A DNA stretch of 40,912 nt from positions 1 through 40,912 of the forward strand of contig JAJRVD010000104.1 of NCBI GenBank assembly GCA_024277375.1, given 5' to 3'. Under the pieces are notes generated by a model. It made no database searches. It saw only the letters and a list, made by a program, of their open reading frames with translations, and had not been told where the DNA came from. Of this stretch, positions 26,850 through 37,032 are shown in pieces (position 1 is the stretch's first letter; every line of letters begins with the position of its first letter). The DNA is from Candidatus Omnitrophota bacterium (lineage in GTDB: Bacteria; Omnitrophota; Gorgyraeia; Tantalellales; Tantalellaceae). Position numbers and translations under genes: made by a program.

Positions 26850-26887
26850 CATATAGGCGCATCGTATTCGGATCGTCATACTCCTCC

Positions 26888-27133
26888 TTAAGCCTCTGAA
26901 AACTTAAGCGCTTCAAAAACTAGAAATGCCGGCCAAACCAGTGCTTTTAAAAACCCCAATACACCCGCCCAAAATCCGGACGCAGCTGACATATAATATA
27001 CTGCCGCTCCAATAATGCCGAGAAAATATCCAAACCCTCCGCAAGACTTGTCCTTTCCCCAGCTCTCACAACACGATTCAATCTTCTTCTCCGCCTTTTT
27101 CTCTACATCTTTCTCAAAATCTTTCTCTTCCAT
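26888..27133 (-). CDS. small membrane protein
   Basis: 81 aa from ATG at 27133, which has GGAGGTGATAAAA upstream. Two C-terminal hydrophobic segments. Confidence 0.6.
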   Translation of the reverse strand: MEEKDFEKDVEKKAEKKIESCCESWGKDKSCGGFGYFLGIIGAAVYYMSAASGFWAGVLGFLKALVWPAFLVFEALKFSEA

Positions 27134-27276
27134 TTTTATCACCTCCAAGTTTATTATACGCTTAAGATGGAACAATTGTTTGCTTATTGTTTTTTTTAGC
27201 ATATTCCGGGGCGTATACCCCCTCACATAGAAAGCCTACCTATTTGCGAGGGGATCCTTCAGTCGCTATCGCTCTT

Positions 27277-28092
27277 TCAGAATGACAGATTTTTAGGGGG
27301 AAAATTCCTGCTCTTTTCTTCAAAGACTCCGTTAGGGAAAAGCTCATTAAGGCGCCTATACAACGGTAACGCATCTTTTCCCCTACCCAAAGCTTCATAA
27401 CTCCTGGCAAGAAAAGATAAAACATATCTTTCCTGAAACTTGTCATGGGGAATTTCCCGGAGTAAAACCGCAGCTATGGACAAATATCGCGTAGCTGTTT
27501 CATAATTCTTAACATATTGGAAATAGATACGTCCTAACTCCGCATTTATCTCCCAAGATCCAGGGTTTTTCTCCAGACCCTCCCGTAAAAAGGCTATTCC
27601 CTGATCCGTTTTACCTAGCCTGTCACATAAATAAAATCCTGTAAGCGTATAGGACTGTATGTTTTGAGGATCAATTTTAGCCGCGTAATACAGCCAGGGA
27701 ATAATTTCTTTCACTTGATCATCATGTAAATGCACATGTTCAGTTACATTCATTTCTTGAGATACGCGAAACAGGATATTAACCGGCTCCGTCGTAGCAT
27801 GGCTATGTTCCTCAGGGTTTTCGCAAACCTTGTGATCCTTCTCAACGATCGCAAATCGCTCTTTATGCTCGTCAGCAAAATGCCCCGCACCGCCATGAAA
27901 ATACCGATCCGCCTGAAGAATTGATAAATTGGAAACTATCGCTCTACCTTCTCCCAAAAAACGCATAAAAACCGGAACATCGGACATCGATCGGTCAATA
28001 GCGTAGGTCCGGTTATACGCATCAATACTTAACGCCATCAAACTTGATAGCACTAGACACAAAAAAATAACGAATCCATATTTATTTTTCAA
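27277..28092 (-). CDS. TPR-like protein associated with ABC transporter
   Basis: Helical repeats (LDLxx..YFQYVKNYETATRYL..., YEALGRGKDALPLYRRL). 4-bp overlap with the ABC permease gene. Confidence 0.65.
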   Translation of the reverse strand: MKNKYGFVIFLCLVLSSLMALSIDAYNRTYAIDRSMSDVPVFMRFLGEGRAIVSNLSILQADRYFHGGAGHFADEHKERFAIVEKDHKVCENPEEHSHATTEPVNILFRVSQEMNVTEHVHLHDDQVKEIIPWLYYAAKIDPQNIQSYTLTGFYLCDRLGKTDQGIAFLREGLEKNPGSWEINAELGRIYFQYVKNYETATRYLSIAAVLLREIPHDKFQERYVLSFLARSYEALGRGKDALPLYRRLNELFPNGVFEEKSRNFPPKNLSF

Positions 28093-28856
28093 AGTCTTTT
28101 CCTCTCAAAAATATATCCGGCGAGGGATAAGAGCATACAACAGTAAAGAACTGTATACCCGACCACAGTAAAAACCACCCACATCGGGAGAGGATCCCAT
28201 GCATGCGTGATCCTTATTCTAAGATCAAAAAATTCGAGATGTGGCAACAGACAATAAAGAATGCCATATAAGGTTGCCACAATTCCCTTGGAAAAAAGAA
28301 TAATGCCTCTCAGGAAATCTGAAAACCCTCTTATAGTAAGGTACAACAAAAAAATGAATGTAACATTTGCTGACATTGTTATAAAATTTGAAAAAAACAT
28401 TACAAGAGCCGAAACCATACAAAGGAATAAAACACCAAAGATAAATCCTTGTCCGAGCAAAACCAAACTTTTTCCGCCGCCTGTCATATAAAAACCCGTA
28501 AAAATAGCGTAAAAAATAGTAAAAGAAATGGTCGAGATCATTACCCCTCCGCAAAATTTTCCGAAAATCACCATGTGACGGCTCAAAGGTTTCGCTAAAA
28601 GCGGATATATGGTCTTCGACTCGATTTCGGAGGGAAGCTGTTTCGCCGTAAACGTTACGGCTATAGTAAAAGAAAAAAACATTAACAACGAATATCCAAA
28701 ATCTCTAACATAGCGTGATATCCCTTTTACTTGGAAAAAATTCTGATAAGATAAAAAACCAAGAAGAACAAACATGAATATCACAAGAACATAGAAATCC
28801 TTTTTACGAACAAGTTCTTTTACCATACCATACGCAATGGCCCAAACAGCCCTCAT
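28089..28856 (-). CDS. ABC-2 type transporter permease
   Basis: Six hydrophobic segments, 'PSEIESKTIYPLLAKPLSRHMVIFGKFCGG'. Overlaps the ATPase gene. Confidence 0.8.
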   Translation of the reverse strand: MRAVWAIAYGMVKELVRKKDFYVLVIFMFVLLGFLSYQNFFQVKGISRYVRDFGYSLLMFFSFTIAVTFTAKQLPSEIESKTIYPLLAKPLSRHMVIFGKFCGGVMISTISFTIFYAIFTGFYMTGGGKSLVLLGQGFIFGVLFLCMVSALVMFFSNFITMSANVTFIFLLYLTIRGFSDFLRGIILFSKGIVATLYGILYCLLPHLEFFDLRIRITHAWDPLPMWVVFTVVGYTVLYCCMLLSLAGYIFERKRL

Positions 28857-29596
28857 ACTCTCTCCTCTATCATCTTTAAAAAATAACTTTCTAGGGATTG
28901 CCCCTCCTCTTTTTCACCAAGCAGATCCTTAGCCGAACCAACTGCCAGAAGCTGACCTTTATGCAAAATCCCTATCCTGTCGCTTACCAGCTCCACCTCT
29001 GAGAGTTCATGCGAAGAGAAGAAAATAGTCTTCCCTTTTTCTTTTAAGTCTTGGATCACTCCGCGCATCCTTTTGCGGGAAACAGGATCTAATCCCCCTG
29101 TAGGTTCGTCCAAGATCAACAGATCTGGATCGTTTATCAATGCCTGGGCAAAACTAACCTTCTGCATCATTCCCTTAGAGAATGTTCGCATAAGTCTATT
29201 GGCGACTTCTTCAAGATCAACCAGCTCAAGAAGTATTTTGATCCTCTTATGCAACAGATCCTTATCTATTCCAAAAATGTTGCCATACATGATCAAAAGC
29301 TCTACTGGCGTAAGATACCTATAATAATTCGCTATCTCCGGCATATATCCCACTGTTTGACGCGTATTGGAATTTGACGGCGATTTGTCGAATATGGCGA
29401 GTTCCCCATTCTTAGAAATTAATATACCCAACAAAAGTTTGATAGTTGTGGTTTTACCGGCGCCATTAGGACCGATAAACCCAAAGATCTCACCATTATC
29501 CACGGAAAAATCCACACCCTTCAGAGCTTCTACCCTTTTATTCCCGGTTTCATATGTATAGTACAAATTTTTGGCAATAATAACTTTCTGCTGCAT
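28853..29596 (-). CDS. ABC transporter ATP-binding protein
   Basis: Walker A GPNGAGKTT, signature FSKGMMQK, Walker B LLILDEPTGGLDP. Confidence 0.9.
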   Translation of the reverse strand: MQQKVIIAKNLYYTYETGNKRVEALKGVDFSVDNGEIFGFIGPNGAGKTTTIKLLLGILISKNGELAIFDKSPSNSNTRQTVGYMPEIANYYRYLTPVELLIMYGNIFGIDKDLLHKRIKILLELVDLEEVANRLMRTFSKGMMQKVSFAQALINDPDLLILDEPTGGLDPVSRKRMRGVIQDLKEKGKTIFFSSHELSEVELVSDRIGILHKGQLLAVGSAKDLLGEKEEGQSLESYFLKMIEERV

Positions 29597-29805
29597 ATAT
29601 AACTATCCCCCCCCATATTATCAAATCCTCGAAAAAGCTTCAAGTCGCATAAACAAAAATAGATGACAAAAAGTATATCATTTTCTCGTTCAAAAACATT
29701 CCTGTTGCATTATACCGCTAACCACTTCCAAAATATGATAGAACAGCTCTTTTGGGACCAAGTTCGTCACTGAACGGCAGTTTTGATCCTTTTATTTTTT
29801 GAGAT

Positions 29806-30444
29806 TTAAATACAATCCGACTTTTTTTGCTTCACGGCTTGAATGTATTTAATCGGGAACCCGAATCTCTTCAACGATATATCTTTCTTGTAGTTAAAAT
29901 TATGTTTCGACAAAACGGGCCTGATATCAACAGGATGACATCCCTGGCTTAAAAACGTTATTTTATTAAAAACAAAATTCCAGATTTTACCTGCGATGCT
30001 TGACGGAAAATCCATATACACTGAAAAAATCTTACCTTTATCCTTCAATACTCTTTGAATTTCTAAAGTAATCATATTAAAATCTTTTTCCTGACAAAAA
30101 TCAAAAAAACAATTCGCGAAGACCGCGTCAAAATATCTGTCATTAAACGGAATGGTGAAAAAATTTTCGACACATATATTTAGATTCGTTGTATTATGCT
30201 GGTTTGAATATCTCTCGGCCATTTTCGCTATCTCATCAGAAAAACATAAAAGGAACGTTTCACCTTTGGAATTCATCTCAACCAATGTTTTTATCCCTCC
30301 ATCTGTAGGGGGTGATATGATTAGTATTTTTGAATTTCCGATCTTTGAATCTTCGGCCTCTAATATCCGAGCTGGGCTTTCTATTAGTTTTGTCCAAATA
30401 TTAAAAAACCAAGATATACAAACATATGATTTTGTTATGTTCAC
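29806..30444 (-). CDS. SAM-dependent class I methyltransferase-like protein
   Basis: 'FNDRYFDAVFANCFFDFCQ...EIQRVLKDKGKIFSV' methyltransferase motifs. Alternative GTG start. Confidence 0.6.
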   Translation of the reverse strand: MNITKSYVCISWFFNIWTKLIESPARILEAEDSKIGNSKILIISPPTDGGIKTLVEMNSKGETFLLCFSDEIAKMAERYSNQHNTTNLNICVENFFTIPFNDRYFDAVFANCFFDFCQEKDFNMITLEIQRVLKDKGKIFSVYMDFPSSIAGKIWNFVFNKITFLSQGCHPVDIRPVLSKHNFNYKKDISLKRFGFPIKYIQAVKQKKSDCI

Positions 30445-30496
30445 AAGGATCTCATTAAACGCTTTACCTTCCCTAACATGCCCTGACCAGCCGCCG

Positions 30497-31228
30497 TTAA
30501 CTAGACCCCCGGAGGTTTAGTTTTTCCGGATCTGGTAAATTATTTTGCGGAATTTTTACCCTCAACATTTCATCCGCTCCCCTTTGAAATTCATAATCTA
30601 CTTTTTCTACCGAACATTCATAGCCCTGGGTATCAAGTCTTTCGATTACACTTTCAAGATGACGAGATTTCCTGGCTCCAAGCTCAAGAAGCGGGAAAAT
30701 CCGTGCTTCAACAGCAACCCTGCACATTTCGACAATAGACTCAACATGAAAATCTAATGAGAAATGCTCACTGTATAAGAACAGAAAATGTTAACATAAT
30801 GCCAACTCAAACTCTTTATTCGGGAACTCCAACATTGGCAGCTCACCTACCACATAACGCCCTTGTTTTTCCCCAAATGGATAATCGTCAAGAAACTGCC
30901 GCATTGCATCCATTCTTATTCGACCAAGCTGACCTATATTGTCAATATTCTTCCAAACAAACTCGTCTTTATTTTTCTTAGCTTGTTCTAGTACGGTTAC
31001 ATACGTTTCATTGATCCTTGATTCTAGCTCTTCGGCAGAGAACTGATATAGGGGGTCAACAGATACAATTTTTCCACCTCGTCGTGTTAACCTAGAGTTA
31101 AATGCTGACGGACCGTCACCACACCCAAGAATACTTTTTTCAAGATCAGTGCCAGTTAAAGCGAACATCACTACGTATTCCTCATACGACCTTCCCCAGG
31201 GGACTACCTTTTCCAGAACAAAGCTCAT
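30497..31228 (-). pseudogene. SAM-dependent methyltransferase-like gene split by one in-frame TAA (30791-30793)
   Basis: Segment 30794-31228 ends ...NKEFELALC, then TAA. The same frame continues HFLFLYSEHFSLDFHVESIVEMCRVAVEARIFPLLELGARKSRHLESVIERL... to 30497. Confidence 0.85.
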
Positions 31229-31503
31229 TCCTTTTCCTTATCTTTTGCAATAAAACGTCTTATCTTACACGTTTGTCTGCAATGAATTACATACTAAATA
31301 TTATACTCCTAACATCTGAATTTGTCGTTAGAAATATAATATTTGCTTCGGAACTTCTTCAAGAGAATGGGGTTACATAGAGTGTCTCATGGGAACATGT
31401 GTACGGCAGCACAATTACAGGGCCGTATAAACAAAAATGTCCCCTCTCCCTGTATCCTACTGAATGCAAAAGCGCTCGCATTTCGCGGGAATGACATAGT
31501 TGT

Positions 31504-31536
31504 AAAAAAACCGGCTAATTGTAAAGCCGGTTTTTT
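31504..31536. terminator. strong bidirectional terminator-like hairpin
   Basis: AAAAAAACCGGCT-AATTGTAA-AGCCGGTTTTTT. Confidence 0.8.
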
Positions 31537-31660
31537 AATGGCGGGCTGGAAGCGAGCTAAGTCGAACAATGCAAACCCAATCAATACCGCTACTTGTGAA
31601 AATGCAAAAACGTCGTGATGTCGGAATTCTGGTTAGTTTGAGCTAGCGTAGTCTAAAAAA

Positions 31661-32161
31661 TCAGCAAGATTGTTTTTTTATTAACTCTTTAACTTGTTCA
31701 GGTTTTGCTACATTCATGATAACTACTTCAACTCCGCCTGTTCCAGCTGTACCGATAATTACATTACCATAGCCTAACATTCTTGCCAATATACCCTGAC
31801 TTGTTGTTACACTCCTAATATGTTCGATATCAACTTCGTTAACTCGTTTGGCTATAATGCCTACTCTAGCTGAAACCCTTTTATTCGTAATTGTGTATGT
31901 GTACTGATATCTATTCAAAATTACAACAAAAAGAAACAATAAACCCAACCCCATTAATGGCAATGTAACAATTGATAAAATAAAACCCAAAATACAACTC
32001 CTCCAAACAGGTTTTAACACTTCGAGCGTTGTTTCTTTTTCCTGCTTTATTTGTGCCTTATTTGCTATTTTACCTTCACTACCATTCAACATTTCACTGC
32101 AATGCTTACACTTGATAGCTTCATCTTGTATTTCTTCTGCACAATATGGACATTTTTTCAT
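31661..32161 (-). CDS. zinc-ribbon plus PH-like (bPH2/DUF304) membrane protein
   Basis: '[25 protein letters not shown]', two TM segments and '[48 protein letters not shown]'. Confidence 0.8.
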   Translation of the reverse strand: MKKCPYCAEEIQDEAIKCKHCSEMLNGSEGKIANKAQIKQEKETTLEVLKPVWRSCILGFILSIVTLPLMGLGLLFLFVVILNRYQYTYTITNKRVSARVGIIAKRVNEVDIEHIRSVTTSQGILARMLGYGNVIIGTAGTGGVEVVIMNVAKPEQVKELIKKQSC

Positions 32162-32177
32162 CCAAATACCCCCTTAA

Positions 32178-32570
32178 TTATTCTTCTGTCACAAAAATGG
32201 CAGTACCTTGAACAACTTTCGCATTTACAGGTGCCGCCCATATTGAACCGTTCCCGGAACCCCCAACTATAGCAGATGTCTGTGTTCCCGTATTTGTCAA
32301 TAACACTCCATTTGCGCCAATTTTTGCCGCTTGCTTTTTAAGTTCCGCAACCGCATAATCTTGTGACGCTTGATCCGTCCACCCAGAATCACTCGAAGCT
32401 TCAACAATCCCAAGTGCGTCATATTTTTTTGGTTCCTGAAGATAAAGCTTAACTGATTGTGGGTCCGTAGCTGTCCGAGCATTTCCAGTAAGGATAACGC
32501 TACCTGTTGCACAACCAACAAGAAACAAAGCTGTCAGGCAACAACCAATGAATTTAGAGTATTGTTTCAT
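32178..32570 (-). CDS. lipoprotein, unknown function
   Basis: Lipobox LVGC|A after a signal peptide; 130 aa. Confidence 0.65.
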   Translation of the reverse strand: MKQYSKFIGCCLTALFLVGCATGSVILTGNARTATDPQSVKLYLQEPKKYDALGIVEASSDSGWTDQASQDYAVAELKKQAAKIGANGVLLTNTGTQTSAIVGGSGNGSIWAAPVNAKVVQGTAIFVTEE

Positions 32571-32629
32571 TATTTCCTCCTAACAATTAATATCGGGATT
32601 TTGATTAGTTTGTCCTGATACTTGCCACA

Positions 32630-33928
32630 TCATTTAATACGAACATTTCTGATCGAATGCCACCGCATTCTCCCTAACAACACATAGAACCAATCTTTCT
32701 TCTTAATTACTGCCTCAGAAACACTGTCTACTCCTATTTTTCCATTTTTCGCCACGCTCAGCCTTATAACACCACGTCTAGGAGCCATTTTATCTGCATA
32801 TATTTCAAAAGGTATGTTAAATTTAGTTTTTTTATTCTTTACAACAAATCGCATATTACCAACAATAATGGTTTTATCATGAATAATTGGAATACCAATA
32901 TCCTGCTGATACCTGTTATACGTAATATCATCATTTAAAAGGCGCCTTGAAAAAGGCAAATCAGTTTGCACTTCCTTTGTGTGTATATATTCACTCGGGA
33001 TATTAACTAACACACGTGCCCCAATAACATTATCTCCTCTATTTTCAATTTCTATGCGCTTTTCAACCACAACAGCTTCGTTTTGTATGGCAAAATCTCC
33101 CCCTGACATATTCATACTTAATTGTGGAGCTGAAAACCATGTTATTAAAAAGTTAAGGATAAATCCTGTCACTATACCAGTGACTATAGCTCCCACAATG
33201 GATGATCTCCGTTTAGAAGTTCTCCTGCTTTGTCTTCCCTCAGTTCCCCTATTGCAATTCCTACTTATTATTTTTTTAAAAAAATTGATTAGAACATTGT
33301 ATCCTTTTCGTTCCATTTGATTTTCATGAGAGATACAAGTCAACTTAAAATCCTCTTTTACATCCACGTCATATTTTCGTATCAAAGAAACACCATTTTG
33401 TGTAATCACACGAACTTTGACGATATATTTGCCAACAATTAGTTTATAGTGAGGGGTTTTCCAATCGTTTAAATACGCCTCGTTATTCCATCCATATGCC
33501 TCACTATCTCCATCTTTTTGAACGATGCAATCCAAAGGTTCTCGCTCTCCGGCAAATATACTAATAGAGTCAGGAAATAATGTCCTTTCAACAAAAGAAT
33601 GTGGAGAAATATGCACCATTTCTGGCGTATTCGCCCACCTCCCTCGCATTATAAATAAACTTGTACCGTCTTCATTGAAAAATTCAAGCGTTGCGCTACA
33701 ATTTTGAGCCACCTGCCTCGGCAACCATTTTAAATACCAAGGCATCGCAGTATTTTCAACAAAAAACCGCACAAAATTCCATGTCCCTCTACCTTGATAC
33801 GTATTTATTACCTTTTCTTCTTCGGCATATATAGCCACTTTAGGAAATCTTTTCTTATCAAATATCAAGGCGACAATAACCGCTAATATTGACGGTAAAA
33901 ATGCTGCCCAAAATGTGTTCATAACCAC
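32630..33928 (-). CDS. membrane protein of unknown function
   Basis: 432 aa. N-terminal TM, ~200 aa soluble region, a second TM ('IVGAIVTGIVTGFILNFLITW') and a C-terminal soluble domain. Confidence 0.6.
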   Translation of the reverse strand: MVMNTFWAAFLPSILAVIVALIFDKKRFPKVAIYAEEEKVINTYQGRGTWNFVRFFVENTAMPWYLKWLPRQVAQNCSATLEFFNEDGTSLFIMRGRWANTPEMVHISPHSFVERTLFPDSISIFAGEREPLDCIVQKDGDSEAYGWNNEAYLNDWKTPHYKLIVGKYIVKVRVITQNGVSLIRKYDVDVKEDFKLTCISHENQMERKGYNVLINFFKKIISRNCNRGTEGRQSRRTSKRRSSIVGAIVTGIVTGFILNFLITWFSAPQLSMNMSGGDFAIQNEAVVVEKRIEIENRGDNVIGARVLVNIPSEYIHTKEVQTDLPFSRRLLNDDITYNRYQQDIGIPIIHDKTIIVGNMRFVVKNKKTKFNIPFEIYADKMAPRRGVIRLSVAKNGKIGVDSVSEAVIKKKDWFYVLLGRMRWHSIRNVRIK

Positions 33929-33936
33929 CCCTCCAC

Positions 33937-34653
33937 CTAATTCAACTTCACCGGTCGCTTAATCTTTGTCATGCGTTCAGATCCACCAAGGCTTAAGTTC
34001 TTCTTCGCACTGATTATCCTCAATTGCGCCACTTTCCCATGGTATTCCCTAAACGCCTTTTCTATATCTCTATCCTCAAATGTGGCAACAAATTGATTAT
34101 CTTGTGGAATTGATAACATTGATCTATCCAGTTTTATGCCCCTCCCCGCTATAAAAGTCTGAACTATTACCTGAAAAGTCATCGGTTTCTTATGATCCAA
34201 GTGGCTCTCATATGTTGCGATTTTTACTCCAGTCACTTCACATTCAACTTTTCCATCTTTGTCACCATATTGCTCAAAAAACCTCTTTTTAGCTTCTTCT
34301 AGTGATTGTCCTACAGATTCTCTACATGCTTCTGAAAATTCCTGCAATAGGCTTTTCCCTTTCGCATTTACTGCTGAAGGATAAGAAAACTCAGTGACTG
34401 TCCCATCTGTTCTTTTCAACCAAAAACAACTTGTTCCTTTATCCGTCAATGCTTTATAAAATTTCTTTATTCCACATCCTATTTTTTGCAATGATTCAGG
34501 GTGTCGTTCAATCAAAGCATATAACATATCCGTATCGTCCTCATTAACATCTTGATTATTCCGATACCTACTAAGCATTTCCTTAAAAAACGCTAATGCA
34601 TCTTTTTTAAAAGGAAACTCCATACTTCCAATTTTTATAGGCTTACGAGCCAC
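33937..34653 (-). CDS. DUF3223/DCL-like domain protein
   Basis: 'FPFKKDALAFFKEMLSRYRNNQDVNEDDTDMLYALIERHPESLQKIGCGIKKF' and 'CFWLKRTDGTVTEFSYPSAV' match my recollection of this family. Confidence 0.65.
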   Translation of the reverse strand: MARKPIKIGSMEFPFKKDALAFFKEMLSRYRNNQDVNEDDTDMLYALIERHPESLQKIGCGIKKFYKALTDKGTSCFWLKRTDGTVTEFSYPSAVNAKGKSLLQEFSEACRESVGQSLEEAKKRFFEQYGDKDGKVECEVTGVKIATYESHLDHKKPMTFQVIVQTFIAGRGIKLDRSMLSIPQDNQFVATFEDRDIEKAFREYHGKVAQLRIISAKKNLSLGGSERMTKIKRPVKLN

Positions 34654-34826
34654 TCCAACTCCTTTTATTTCATATTTCCAACACCATCTTTACAAGCTTC
34701 AACTTCTCACTTACTCTCCATGCAAAGTCAAAAGTACACATACCAAAGGATACAATACCACTCAGGCATCATTTGTTTTAAAAATGAATATTCAACAAAT
34801 TTGTTATTCCTCCAAGCCAAAAGCCC

Positions 34827-34964
34827 TTACTTCTTCTTTTTCATTGTTTCCACAATTGCTGTACTTTTACGCCTCTCAGCTTGCTTTACTGTAATAAATT
34901 GTCCGTTTTTAGCGTCTCTTCCAACCTTATACGTACCGCTCGTACCACTTTTTTTCTTAGCCAT
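34827..34964 (-). CDS. small basic protein (45 aa)
   Basis: MAKKKSGTSGTYKVGRDAKNGQFITVKQAERRKSTAIVETMKKKK. Strong GGAGGTGATACC upstream of ATG 34964. Confidence 0.65.
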   Translation of the reverse strand: MAKKKSGTSGTYKVGRDAKNGQFITVKQAERRKSTAIVETMKKKK

Positions 34965-35044
34965 GGTATCACCTCCTTTGTAACAAATTACTGAATTTCC
35001 TTTTGCATAATAACTTGCATTCAATTGTGTCGTAGTCCTATGTA

Positions 35045-35935
35045 TCATTTTTGCTCCCTCTTCTTAATTTTCAAATATTTTTGAGCTTGAGTAAAAGAAG
35101 CCTTCCCATAACGAATTCCCCCAAAAATATTGTGTAATAAAAGCTTAATATGCTTATCTAATTCTGAGTCATTTGAATAATCTGCCGATGCCATAAAGTC
35201 AACTCTTTCAGCATTTAACAAATTTTGGCATACTTCTTTGCCCTTCTTATCCCTCTTCTTAAACACTGCTATTGCAAATCCTCCGTTTTGTCGTATCACT
35301 GTCATGCAAGGAACGTCTGTAAGCCCATCACCTATATACAAGATATTCTGAAAAGGTATTGCCCTTAAAGCACTCGGCATATGAAGATTGATATTTGTAT
35401 GCATTTCCTCCAACCCCTTATTAATTCTGAAAATAAATTGGGTCTTCAGCGTATCATTAACAATAACATTCGGAAAAGTAGCTGCTCCATACTCGTCATA
35501 GTAATATTCAGATGCGAAGATCCTATGAAAATGCTTTGCTATTTTTGTGCCTTCAATTATTTCCTTTAATCCTGCCGAAATGATATAATGCCTTAACTCA
35601 ACATCGCTATTGAATTTATCTTTAACATATTTATTTATGCGACTGAAATACCTTTCAACTCCGGAAAAATATTCGATTTTCGTAGCTAATTTCTTTAATT
35701 TTGCTTTCGTAACCGGATATTTCTGTGCTTTCGATTTCTCTATCATTAGACGCATATATGTGACAATACCTTCCCCCTGCGTCACCTTTGCCTCGACACT
35801 AACTTCCTGCCAAAATCTCTTCCCATCCTTTATGCCTAAATCAGGGAAGATAGTATATTCCTGCATCGGTTGAGGAGTCAGCGTACCATCAAAATCATAA
35901 ACTAGCGCTATCACATTATGTTTATACTTGCCCAT
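35045..35935 (-). CDS. HAD-superfamily hydrolase
   Basis: 'LVYDFDGTLTPQP' motif I and 'NILYIGDGLTDVPCM' motif IV. Confidence 0.8.
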   Translation of the reverse strand: MGKYKHNVIALVYDFDGTLTPQPMQEYTIFPDLGIKDGKRFWQEVSVEAKVTQGEGIVTYMRLMIEKSKAQKYPVTKAKLKKLATKIEYFSGVERYFSRINKYVKDKFNSDVELRHYIISAGLKEIIEGTKIAKHFHRIFASEYYYDEYGAATFPNVIVNDTLKTQFIFRINKGLEEMHTNINLHMPSALRAIPFQNILYIGDGLTDVPCMTVIRQNGGFAIAVFKKRDKKGKEVCQNLLNAERVDFMASADYSNDSELDKHIKLLLHNIFGGIRYGKASFTQAQKYLKIKKREQK

Positions 35936-35970
35936 ACTATCCCCCTACTAACAAATATCTTTCTCTAAGT

Positions 35971-37032
35971 TTATTTTCTCTTTCGCATTGCTGGTAATTT
36001 ATTCACAAAATCAGATATGGATGCACTCCCTTTTATTTTTTTGAGCATAGTTTTATTATAGCACACTGCCTCTTTAGAAATAACCAATCGATATTTTTTC
36101 CGTCCATTAACGATAAACCCATTGAAGTCATATCCATCAAATGCACGACTAAAATCATCTTTTAATCGCCCTATTGCCTGCCAATCACCTTCGCCGGTAT
36201 CAAGCCAGCCTTCATCCGTGGTCTTTAACGCAACAACAAATCTCAATAACAACTTAAAATTAGCCTACGTTAAACCACCTTCTTTATTGTCCAAAGCTAC
36301 GATATATTTCTCATTCTCGATCTTACCTGTCAACTGCAACGCCTTTGGAAGATCAGATTTTGCTTCACTGAAAACAAATCCTGACTTAAATTTGAGATCA
36401 TCCTCAAAAGCTTCATCAAAAACAAATTGACCAACATTAGTGCCATTCAATCTACTCTTTGTTTTCTGGCACGCAATGCAAGAGAACGGACTGATTACTA
36501 TGTACCGAGCATACCGACTAACACTGCTTGGTAGTCCTTTTAATTCTTTTGCGAGATCATCAGCTGAATCATTCAGAGCAAGAAAAATCCCGACACGATC
36601 GCCGGATACATCTTTACTACCAACAAACCACAATCTATCTGAAACACTATTTGTCTGTTCTACTAATTTGTTCTTTTTAGCAATGCGTGAAATCAATTTT
36701 GTGACATCAAATCGATAATGCGGTATATCCTTCTCCTCAACCAGTATACGATCAAGCTCCGGATCGTCCGTCGGATTTGCCCAGTATTTACCATCTTTTC
36801 GCTGTTTCAAATGCCGTGGGTTGCTTTGGTCTCCCTGAATGGATGAAAAGAAAAGATCGTGTTCATAATCGAATTGTTGCCAAATAATCAATTTATCGTT
36901 TTTTAGGGAAGTAAAATCCTTTGGAGATATTGATGTGAGTTCTTGTTCAGAAAAAACATATGCCGGTTCACATTCAACTTTTCGCAAGATATACTGAACC
37001 AGCTTATTTGAAAAGCAAAACTCCCTGTTCAT
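35971..37032 (-). pseudogene. protein of unknown function split by one in-frame TAG (36265-36267)
   Basis: Segment 36268-37032 (255 aa) ends ...DNKEGGLT, then TAG. The same frame continues ANFKLLLRFVVALKTTDEGWLDTGEGDW... to 35971, with no ATG and no evident Shine-Dalgarno for the second segment. Confidence 0.6.

Noticed and set aside
31343-31618. ORFs on both strands around the 31.5 kb terminator as genes
   Set aside because: They run through a terminator hairpin and low-complexity intergenic sequence, with no domain or clear ribosome site.
15410-37032. Genome-wide reassignment of TAG as a sense codon
   Set aside because: Asparaginase (TAG at 1077), AspT (TAG at 7267) and the PfkB-like kinase (TAG at 26847) end at TAG at plausible C-termini, and another interruption is TAA.
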